Source: an uncultured Lachnospiraceae bacterium (GTDB taxonomy: Bacteria > Bacillota > Clostridia > Lachnospirales > Lachnospiraceae). Taken from it: 24,282 nt of DNA. A program made the translations under genes and the position numbers. The stretch covers positions 1-24,282 of the forward strand of contig CALGVA010000029.1 in the NCBI GenBank assembly GCA_937920345.1, read 5' to 3'. A model generated the notes under the pieces. That model saw nothing but the letters and a program-made list of their open reading frames with translations. It did not search any database and was not told the origin of the DNA. Numbering within the stretch: position 1 is the stretch's first letter; each line of letters opens with the position of its first letter. This document shows positions 13,522 through 21,500 of the stretch, in pieces.

Positions 13522-15477
13522 GGAGGTTACCTCGATCCGCCCGGCGTGTTCTAATACGATGGCGCGGGTAATGGCAAGTCCCAGTCCCTGCCCGCCCTTG
13601 TCGCCGCGGGTAGTATAGGAGCGGCGGAATATATTCGGAAGGTCTTTTTCCGGTATGCCGCAGCCGGTATCGGAGACCGCGATATGGGCACAGGTTTCAT
13701 CCGCTGTCAGGGAAAGGGTCACTTTGCCCTCCGGCGGCGTAAAGTCGGCGGCGTTATATAAGAGGTTTTCCAGAGCACGGAAAAGCTGTTCCGTATTTCC
13801 CATGATATGACAGGGGCGCGGCGTGATACTTTCCAGGAAATTCGGTCCGTAAAGCTCTATGATCGGGCGGCAGTTGTGATAGAAATCCAGCAGGAATGTA
13901 TTGAGCAGCAGAGCTTCCATCCTGACAGGGGCGTTTGTCCGGGCGGCTATTTCCTGAATGGACTTCAGCCGTTCGGACAGGAGATTACACTGCTCTTCTA
14001 TATGCAGTATTCTTCGGCGGGTATCCTCATCCAGCATAATGTCGTTCAGCCGTATGATCTGTGCCATGTTCGAGAGGGAGGTCAGAGGCGACTTCATATC
14101 ATGCCCCAGTTCCGCGATAAGCTGTCCTCTTTCCGCGAGCAGATTACGCAGATGTCCGGTCTTTACTTCGACTTCTTCCTGCAGATGCAGATTCAGCTTT
14201 CTATTCTCCGCCGCCATATCCCGGCTGCGCCGCACCATCAGGACGGCGAAAGCGATCACCATGCAAAATGCGCCGTACTCTTCCGGGTACGCGCCGGCAA
14301 AGGGCTCATAGGCGCCGATCGACAGTACACTGTAAAACAGACAGATACCATTGGCACTGACAGCGGCGAGAATGATCCCCACGTGGTGCAGTCCTGTAAG
14401 AACGCCGTAGACTGTCAGACTGATCAGCAGAAAGGCCATGACTGCCTTATACCATGAAATGAACGGCCCGTACCACAGGATCAGACCGGGAAAGGCAGGC
14501 AGCACAAACAAAGGCGCGATGACAACCATGCCGCAGGCGCCCAGAGAAAGGAGGCGCAGCGCCTTACGAAGCCGTTTTAAACCATCCGGCACCAACAGCA
14601 GAAGAATGATCTGTAAGGAAAAGTAAATGCCGGCTGCAGCGGCGGCATCTTCCACTGCATAAAGCGTGCGCACGAGCGGTACGCCGAACAATCTTAAGAA
14701 GGGGTAGCAGATCCGCAGGGCGAAGGACAGGCTCAACATGCCGAAATAGAAGGTGACAGCCCTGTCGCCGTTTTCTTTGCGCTCCCAGAGGACGATACAG
14801 AACAGCGAGAGTGTGAGTGAAGAGAAGAACAGCAGTCCGTAGATGAGCATACGGGCGGCAATGAGATGGCTCACACTGTCTGCATCACCGATTACGGGTG
14901 CATACCAGATTCCGCCGTAATAGTGGGAATAATTGGCAGTCTGTATGATCAGTTCGGCCTCGCCGTCAATCGCAAAGGAATATACGGTGTCTTTAATCAG
15001 GGGGACATAATCCGCATGCGGGGCGCGGCTGTCGGGAGATACTACTCCGGTTTCACCGAGGCAGTGTCCGTCTACATAGACTCTGGCGGCACAGAGGGGC
15101 TCCGGCAGGTAGAGTTGGACATTACCGTTTCCGGTAAGGTGCAGACGCCAGGTCGAGACGCCGTAAGGGTTCCGGTCTTCATGGAATAAGGCGAGATTCG
15201 GATATTCACCGGTCCATGTGCTGTAGTAAGGCTGTGTCTTTCGGGAAAAGTCTTCCGCAGAGAGCAGTCTGTCCGGATAAAGTTCCCAGCCGTCCACAAG
15301 AGAACAATAACCTTTTTCTGGAATTACGCAGAAATTGTCTTGTGTGACAACCGCCTTTGTTATATATTTATTATCGTACTGAGTAAGCGTCAGCAATCCG
15401 AGCAGACTGAAAAGAATGCCGCCTGCGGTGATCAGGATCGTTTGCAGTGCAGATCTGGTAAGTAAGGTTTGTTTCAT
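13519..15477 (-). CDS. 7TM-type sensor histidine kinase, truncated by an in-frame TAG
   Basis: Membrane sensor kinase, 652 residues as read. Order: first helix (11-33), an outer domain of about 170 residues with a jelly-roll-like look (STWRLHLTGNGNVQLYLPEP, ARVYVDGHCLGE), about seven helices from 205 to 415 as in 7TMR-DISM sensors, a coiled linker, then the kinase core. The phosphorylation site is His459 in LGHDMKSPLTSL; the N-box is ENLLYNAADF (570-579), G1 DTGCGIP (603-609), the F-box NIFRRSY and G2 GQGLGLAI (629-636). TAG at 13519-13521 ends it at GRIEVTS. The same frame continues for 18 codons with EGEGTTFTISIPLIAGEE to a TGA at 13462, which is the normal end of this domain. It may therefore be impaired. 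The probable partner is the regulator at 17471. Confidence 0.85.
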   Translation of the reverse strand: MKQTLLTRSALQTILITAGGILFSLLGLLTLTQYDNKYITKAVVTQDNFCVIPEKGYCSLVDGWELYPDRLLSAEDFSRKTQPYYSTWTGEYPNLALFHEDRNPYGVSTWRLHLTGNGNVQLYLPEPLCAARVYVDGHCLGETGVVSPDSRAPHADYVPLIKDTVYSFAIDGEAELIIQTANYSHYYGGIWYAPVIGDADSVSHLIAARMLIYGLLFFSSLTLSLFCIVLWERKENGDRAVTFYFGMLSLSFALRICYPFLRLFGVPLVRTLYAVEDAAAAAGIYFSLQIILLLLVPDGLKRLRKALRLLSLGACGMVVIAPLFVLPAFPGLILWYGPFISWYKAVMAFLLISLTVYGVLTGLHHVGIILAAVSANGICLFYSVLSIGAYEPFAGAYPEEYGAFCMVIAFAVLMVRRSRDMAAENRKLNLHLQEEVEVKTGHLRNLLAERGQLIAELGHDMKSPLTSLSNMAQIIRLNDIMLDEDTRRRILHIEEQCNLLSERLKSIQEIAARTNAPVRMEALLLNTFLLDFYHNCRPIIELYGPNFLESITPRPCHIMGNTEQLFRALENLLYNAADFTPPEGKVTLSLTADETCAHIAVSDTGCGIPEKDLPNIFRRSYTTRGDKGGQGLGLAITRAIVLEHAGRIEVTS

Positions 15478-15546
15478 GATAATGGATCATCCTCCGTTAA
15501 AGTATGATAAAAGGAACGGTGGTTATCGGCAATTTGAGGCTCTGCC

Positions 15547-17445
15547 ATGGGGGGTCATATGAAAAACAAGTTTCAATTCTTAATTGCATTTTTATTGATA
15601 AATGTGTTTCTATTCTATAGAGATAATGCGGTTATTGCAATAGCGGCAGAACAAAATGTTGTATCCGGCACAGAGTCGAATCCGGAGGAAGCAGCGGAGC
15701 CGGCAGCAGAACAGCGCCCGGAGGAAGCAGCGGAGCCGGCAGCAGAACAGCGCCCGGAGGAAGCAGCGGAGCCGGCAGCAGAACAGCGCCCGGAGGAAGC
15801 AGCGGAACCGGCAGCAGAACAGCGCCCGGAGGAAGCAGCGGAGCCGGCAGCGGAACAGCGCCTGGAGGAAATGGCGGAACCGGCGGACCCGGAACAGGCC
15901 ATGGACTCCGTGTCCACCGGAGATGCCCTGATCGAATGGCTGGAGTCTCACAAGAACACCGGCGGTAGTGTGAAGCTGACAGACCACGTAACGCTTAACG
16001 GGATATACAGTATATGTCCCGATGGCATGCGTATGCCCGATGTTACGGTTGATACCGGTCAGTATACGATCACCATAGCCGGAGAGATTGAATTTCTGAG
16101 TGATGACCATTTCATCTTTACGGGACAGCCGGAGGATGGAAGCATATTTTATGTGGCGCCTCAAGGTACGCTTTCCATGTCAGGTGTCGTGGTGGAGAGC
16201 GGACAGTGCGCGCTGTGGCAGGAAGAGGGCGCCGGTCTGATCGTTGATAACTGCCGTATATCGGGATACATACATTATGCCGATACGCCGTTCGTGATGG
16301 ATTACCATTCCGTCTGCGTTGTTGTGGAAAAAAACCAGACGCTGCAGGATGTACTTCCGTCGAGCATTGACTGTATCGTCAATCGCCGGGGAGGAATTGG
16401 CGGTTATGAACCGGTTCCGGTTTCATGGAATCTTGCGGGAACCGAAAAGCAGCAGGAGCAGAGACGGCGTCTGCTGTTACAGGGATCTTTTGTGCAGGCG
16501 GCTTCCGCGGAAGCTGTATTGTGCACGGCAGCATATAATGATTATCCTTTGACTATTACGGAGGTGCGGGCGACGACGACGGGCAGCATGTACATGTTTC
16601 AGGGCTTTTACACGAAACCGGAGGAAGCTTTGCCCATCACGGTCATGGCGGAGTATTCCTTCGACGGCGTGAACTGGTTTATGGACGAAGAAAAATTTGT
16701 CACCCATGTGGACGATACCTTCCTGATTGCTTTTCCGGCTAAGCAGTGCGATATGGAAGCAGACCCGCATATCTATATCCGCCTGCGCGGTGACGATAAC
16801 GGCATCGAATATTTGTCCAATGTGCTGCGCTATACGGCCGATAATCTGGATTATGTGGAGGACGTAGGCGGCAGCCGCGGCGGCGGTACTTCCATTATAA
16901 ATCCGCCTGATCCGCCGGAACAAAATGACACGTCACAGAAAGAGGATTCAACACAGCAAAATGATCCGCCAAAACAGGATGACGCTGATAAGTCCTCAGA
17001 AGAACAGCCGGTGCAGAGTCCGGAACGGGATACGGCTGCAGGAGCCGGCGGTTCAGTGTCTTCATCAGGTACACCCCGGCCGGCAGATGGCACCGACAGT
17101 ACAGGATCAAATGCGGCCGGCACCGGACAGATGTCAAATGCCGAATCCGGAAAGTCATTATACGCGGAGTCTTCGAATACCGATAAGGCGCAGCAATTGT
17201 TCGAAGAAGCAGAGGCTGATGGTCAGGAAGAGACGAACCGCAGTGATTCCACGGTCTCTGAAGAGGAGAAAACGGCGGTCGCCGCTGTATCTGCGTACAC
17301 AGAAAACAAAGAGCATCACGCTAAAGGGTACGCCCGGACACCGCACGGCGAAAACCGGATCATTCTTGCGGCAGGAATTGTGCTGCTGTCTGTGATTGCC
17401 GGAACCCTGGGCTTCTGCGTGCACAGCCGCAGGCGTGCCGGGTGA
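15547..17445 (+). CDS. Surface protein with tandem repeats and C-terminal membrane anchor
   Basis: A 632-residue exported protein, not recognised. Residues 5-33 are a signal peptide (hydrophobic FQFLIAFLLINVFLF, likely cut after IAIA). Next come five perfect 12-residue repeats (PEEAAEPAAEQR) and one degenerate copy. A beta-rich domain with right-handed-repeat flavour follows (about 120-265: SVKLTDHVTLNG, GTLSMSGVVVESG, LIVDNCRISGYI), then a second folded domain to about 440, a long Pro/Ser/Asp/Gln-rich wall-spanning linker, one helix (about 604-624) and the tail HSRRRAG. No LPxTG motif is present, so it is anchored in the membrane. GAGG seven bases upstream supports the ATG at 15547; 15559 is an alternative. 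It is flanked by opposite-strand kinase and regulator genes, suggesting a functional link. Confidence 0.85.
   Translation: MGGHMKNKFQFLIAFLLINVFLFYRDNAVIAIAAEQNVVSGTESNPEEAAEPAAEQRPEEAAEPAAEQRPEEAAEPAAEQRPEEAAEPAAEQRPEEAAEPAAEQRLEEMAEPADPEQAMDSVSTGDALIEWLESHKNTGGSVKLTDHVTLNGIYSICPDGMRMPDVTVDTGQYTITIAGEIEFLSDDHFIFTGQPEDGSIFYVAPQGTLSMSGVVVESGQCALWQEEGAGLIVDNCRISGYIHYADTPFVMDYHSVCVVVEKNQTLQDVLPSSIDCIVNRRGGIGGYEPVPVSWNLAGTEKQQEQRRRLLLQGSFVQAASAEAVLCTAAYNDYPLTITEVRATTTGSMYMFQGFYTKPEEALPITVMAEYSFDGVNWFMDEEKFVTHVDDTFLIAFPAKQCDMEADPHIYIRLRGDDNGIEYLSNVLRYTADNLDYVEDVGGSRGGGTSIINPPDPPEQNDTSQKEDSTQQNDPPKQDDADKSSEEQPVQSPERDTAAGAGGSVSSSGTPRPADGTDSTGSNAAGTGQMSNAESGKSLYAESSNTDKAQQLFEEAEADGQEETNRSDSTVSEEEKTAVAAVSAYTENKEHHAKGYARTPHGENRIILAAGIVLLSVIAGTLGFCVHSRRRAG
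15682..15897 (+). repeat. 36-bp tandem repeat in the surface protein gene
   Basis: Five nearly identical 36-bp units start at 15682, 15718, 15754, 15790 and 15826, encoding PEEAAEPAAEQR. A degenerate sixth (LEEMAEPADPEQ) follows. Units differ by only one or two silent changes. The repeat directly follows the signal peptide, so slippage would change only the length of an acidic spacer without shifting the frame. Confidence 0.93.
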
Positions 17446-17470
17446 AGACTTGAGGACAGATACCGGGCAG

Positions 17471-18166
17471 CTAAAAAGTCTCCGTTTCCTGATCCGGCAC
17501 GAAAAGATAGCCCTTGTATCGTTTGGTCTGGATATAGTCATGATCCGGGCAGAGTTCATAGAGCTTCTTGCGGATGCGCCCCATAATCACCTGTAAAGAT
17601 TTCTGTCCTTTGTTGATGGGCGCTTTCCACACTGAATCATAGATCTGCTCCGGCGTATAGATTTTATTCGGATGTTTTGCCAGAAAATATAAAACATCAA
17701 ATTCGTAGGATGAAAAGTCCACGGAATCTGCCCCATAACCTGCACTGCAGGAGGACGGATTGATGGAGAGCGCGCCGTAGGTAAGCGCTCTGGGCGGTTC
17801 GGCGGCTCTGCCGGAGCGGATGCGCGCCTGTACCCGCAGTTCCAATTCCTTTAAACTGTAAGGTTTGCATACATAATCATCGCCGCCGATCGACAGGCCG
17901 CGGATACGGTTCTCCTCCTCGGTGTAACCGGAGAGAAAGACAATCGGCAGTCCGGTTTTGGACCGGATCTTCTCACACAATGCGAAACCGTTCATATCAG
18001 GCAGGTCAACGTCCAGAATGACGCAGTCAAGCGTATTAGACAGAATAATCTTCTCCGCCGCCTGCGCGGTATCCGCACACACAACCTCATATCCGACCGC
18101 GCTAAAATACGCCTTGTTATCCCGTAATATCATCGGATCATCGTCCACCATCAAAATCCTGTACAT
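17471..18166 (-). CDS. OmpR-family response regulator
   Basis: A 231-residue DNA-binding regulator. The receiver domain (1-120) has the acidic triad Asp8-Asp9-Asp10, phosphoacceptor Asp52 in VILDVDLPDMNG, switch Ser79 and Lys101 in YVCKPYS. The C-terminal winged helix (about 135-228) has the OmpR pattern SSYEFDVLYFLAKHPNKIYT, LQVIMGRIRKKL and the wing TKRYKGYLFV. The frame reaches a GTG at 18178, but that GTGGAG is itself the ribosome binding site for the ATG at 18166, six bases on. It is probably the partner of the kinase at 13519, although a surface-protein gene on the other strand separates them. Its 5' leader contains a switch-like inverted repeat, and direct repeats further upstream could be its operator. 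Confidence 0.92.
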   Translation of the reverse strand: MYRILMVDDDPMILRDNKAYFSAVGYEVVCADTAQAAEKIILSNTLDCVILDVDLPDMNGFALCEKIRSKTGLPIVFLSGYTEEENRIRGLSIGGDDYVCKPYSLKELELRVQARIRSGRAAEPPRALTYGALSINPSSCSAGYGADSVDFSSYEFDVLYFLAKHPNKIYTPEQIYDSVWKAPINKGQKSLQVIMGRIRKKLYELCPDHDYIQTKRYKGYLFVPDQETETF

Positions 18167-18196
18167 ATCCATCTCCACTTTGGTTCTTGATTCAGT

Positions 18197-18288
18197 AATT
18201 AAAAATCGAAGATTCTACAAATTTCTGTTATCCACCGAGTTTGTGCGCCAGCACAAAGCTCGTAATTAAAAATCTTCGATTTTTAATT
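18197..18288 (-). promoter_or_regulatory. Alternative-pairing leader upstream of the response regulator
   Basis: The 18 bases at 18271-18288 can pair fully with 18197-18214. Their last 11 (18278-18288) can instead pair with the adjacent 18264-18274 in a tight hairpin with a three-base loop. Between them lies a further hairpin (GAGTTTGTGC 18237-18246 with GCACAAAGCTC 18251-18261). Read on the minus strand this falls 30-120 bases before the regulator start and resembles an attenuator. It could also be a miniature repeat. Confidence 0.5.
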
Positions 18289-18431
18289 TAGTATATCATA
18301 AAAACTTTCCACGGATAGCCCCTTTCATTCCAAAATCCCCGCGAAGGTAAACGTCAGGTAACAATCGATCCGGAAAGCTTTTTTTCTATTGGAAAAATGA
18401 CGTAGAATAATACTGCAAAAAATTCCGGAGT

Positions 18432-18464
18432 GCAATGTATACCCCCAAAAGAGCAATGTATACC
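18432..18464. promoter_or_regulatory. Direct repeats spaced 21 bp, likely regulator operator
   Basis: GCAATGTATACC occurs at 18432-18443 and again at 18453-18464, 21 bp apart (two helical turns), flanked outside by TTCCGG (18423-18428) and CCGGAA (18463-18468). Tandem half-sites on one face of the helix are typical of OmpR-family regulators. They lie upstream of the -35 box of the large LRR gene, an activator position. Confidence 0.55.
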
Positions 18465-18489
18465 GGAAGAGTTGCTATTATGCGTTGGT

Positions 18490-18517
18490 TTGATAAAGTA
18501 AATGCATAAGGTAAAAA
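18490..18517 (+). promoter_or_regulatory. Probable promoter of the LRR surface protein gene
   Basis: TTGATA at 18490-18495 and TAAAAA at 18512-18517 are 16 bases apart. The expected transcript start near 18524 leaves a leader of about 40 bases with GGAGGG at 18549-18554. Together with the direct repeats upstream this accounts for most of the 385-base gap; nothing else was seen in it. Confidence 0.45.
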
Positions 18518-18563
18518 TTAGCACAGAGGAATGTGCGATGTGCAGAATGGAGGGATTATCACT

Positions 18564-21500
18564 ATGAGAAAAAAGAAAGGAAATCCGTTGCGGAGAATGA
18601 TGGCGCTGCTGCTCTCGATAGTGCTGTCTGCCGGGATGGTATTGGATACAGCTTCGCTAACCGTATTGGCGATGGAAAATACCGGGGAAGGGTATTATAC
18701 ACCGGCACAGGAAAGCGTCAGCGGCAACACGGTGACGGAGGAAGAGACCGGAGCGGAATCTGACGGGAAAGAGACCGGGACAGAAACCGATGGTAAAGAA
18801 ACCGGCAATGAAGGAACAGGAGCAGATTCTGCGGCGGATAACCCGGGCGATGCGGGAGAAACCGACAAAACGGGGGAATCTGCGGATAACCCGGAGACAG
18901 AAGAATCAGACGGCGGATCGGAACAGGAACCGGCAGCACCGACCGAAGAGGGCGAAGGAGAGACCATCAGCGGCAACGGTGTGGAGCAGGGAGAAATGGC
19001 AGCGCCGCGGCAGAAGGCATTGCAGGCAGAAGGTATTGCGGCACAGGCGGATGGCAAGAGCGCTTCCGGTACGGGCTGGGTGCTCGGCTCTGCTGGGACG
19101 CTGACGATCAGCTCGGATGCAGGGATGGCGAACTGGTACTCGGAGGCATCGAAGTACAAGTCGGATGTAAAAGCGGTGGTGATAAAAGACGGTGTTACGA
19201 GCATAGAGGCGTCTGGGTTTTCTCAGTACATCAACCTGACAAGCATAACAATTCCGGACAGCGTTACGAGCATAGGGGCTTTTGCGTTTTATGGTTGCAG
19301 CAGCCTGACAGGCAGCATAACAATTCCGGATGGCGTTACGAGCATAGAGCAGAGTACGTTTTGGGGGTGCAGCAGCCTGACAAGCATAGAAATTCCGTCC
19401 GGTGTTACGAGCATAGGGGATTATGCGTTTGATTTCTGCAGCAGCCTGACAAGCATAGAAATTCCGTCCGGTGTTACGTACATAGGGACTCGTGCGTTTG
19501 ATGGGTGCAGCAGCCTGACAGGCAGCATAACAATTCCGTCCGGTGTTACGAGCATAAAGCAGGAGACGTTTCAAGGGTGCAGCAGCCTGATAAGCATAGA
19601 AATTCCGTCCGGTGTTACGAGCATAGAGGATTTGGCGTTTTCGAGCTGCACTGCTCTGGAAAGAGTGACAATGCAGAGTATTGAGCCGCCAACTCTGAAG
19701 GGGAAGTATACCAACTCTACATTTTATAGGAGTTATTTTGTAGAACACGGGAAGAAAGGCATAAAAGTTCCGGAGGGGCGTGTGACGGCATATAAAGAAG
19801 CATGGCCGGACTGGAGCGACTATATTGCGCCTGACGGTACACTTGAAGAGAAGATAGCAGCGGCAAAGGAGGCAGTGGATGCCGTGCTGGAAGAGATTAC
19901 GTTATCTAATGACACCACGGCGGAAAGCCTGCGGGGTGAAATAGAGAAAGCGGTGGATGCCGCGCTGGACAAAGCAGACATGGACAGCGAAGGCATCACT
20001 GTAAGCGTTACAGACTTCACGAAGACAGACGCGACGAAAGATGCGGCAGGAAGCATCAGCGCGACAGTGACGATCACCGGCGGTGAAGGGCCCGATACGG
20101 TATCTGAGACAATAACGGTTGACAAGGTAATTGCAAGACCGCTTGAACCCGCTGAAAAAGCGGAAGCAGTAAAGAAGGCATTGGAGGATGCCATAAGTGC
20201 TGCGCTGGAGGGAAAAGTAACCAAGGAAAATCTGGATGAAATGGGAGAAAAGTTCACTCTGGATGCTGCCAAAGTGCTGGAGGAAGCAGGAATCTCAGGT
20301 GTTGAGACCGGTGACATGCAAATCGTAGTAAAGCATGCGGATCCAGACGGTGAAGACAGCATCACGGTAACCGTACCGTTCACAATCGAAGGGGCGGGCG
20401 GAGACGGTGAAAAAGCCGTGGTCACAATTCCGGTAACCGTCGGCTCCGGCACCGACTGGATACTTGACGGTAACGGAAAGCTGACGATCAGATCGGATGA
20501 CGGGATGAGTGACTGGTGCTCGAAGAGATCGGAGTACGCGTCGTATGTAAAAGAGGCCGTGATACAAGACGGTGTTACGAACATAGGGTATAAAGCGTTT
20601 TTTGAATGCAGCAGCCTGACAGGCATAGAAATTCCGGACAGCGTTACGAGCATAGGGGATTATGCGTTTAATAAGTGCAGCAGCCTGACAAGTATAGAAA
20701 TTCCGTCCGGTGTTACGAGCATAGGGGATTATGCGTTTTCTGGGTGCAGCAGCCTGACAGGCATAGAAATTCCGTCCGGCGTTACGAGCATAGAGTTTGC
20801 TGTGTTTCGTGGCTGCAGCAGCCTGACAGGCATAGAAATTCCGTCCGGCATTACGAGCATAGAGGGTTCTGCGTTTAATAAGTGCAGCAGCCTGACAGCT
20901 ATAACAATTCCGGACAGCGTTACGAGCATAGGGGGTTATGCGTTTTCTGGCTGCGCTGCTCTGGAAAGCGTGACAATGCAGAAAACGGAACCGCCGGCGC
21001 TGGAAGAGAATACTACCAAATCTACTGTATTTAATGGGTGCTATTTTGTAGAACACGGGAAGAAAGGCATAAAAGTTCCGGCGGGGACTGTGAATGCATA
21101 TAAAGAAGCATGGCCGGACTGGAGCGGTTATATTGTGACTGCCAGTACGCCCGAAGAGAAAGTAGCAGCGGCAAAAGAGGCAGCGGAGGCAGCGCTGAAA
21201 GATATGACGGCGTTCAATGCCACCACGGCGGAAAGCCTGAAGGAGGTCATTGAGAAAGCAGTACAGGCCGCGCTGGACAAAGCAGACGTGGACAGCGAAG
21301 GCATAACCGTAAGCGTTACAGACTTCACGAAGGAAGAAGCGACGGAAGATGCGGCAGGAAGCATCAGCGCGACAGTGACGATCACCAGCGGCGAAGGGTC
21401 TGATACGGTATCTGACACAATAACGGTTGACAAGATCATTGCAGAACTGCTCACACCCGCCGAGAAAGTGGAGGCTGTAAAGACAGCATTGGAGGATGCC

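Noticed and set aside
15610..16164. Minus-strand frames over the 36-bp repeats (Arg/Cys/Phe-rich or Ser/Ala/Gly-rich)
   Set aside because: These are shadows of the acidic repeat of the surface protein, with no translation signals.
17446..17481. AGACTT / AAGTCT inverted repeat at the convergent gene ends
   Set aside because: A short stem with a loop of more than 20 bases that includes the regulator's last codons; not convincing as a terminator.
18906..19748. 280-residue minus-strand frame with regular repeats
   Set aside because: The regularity is that of the 69-bp LRR units read backwards; no independent support.
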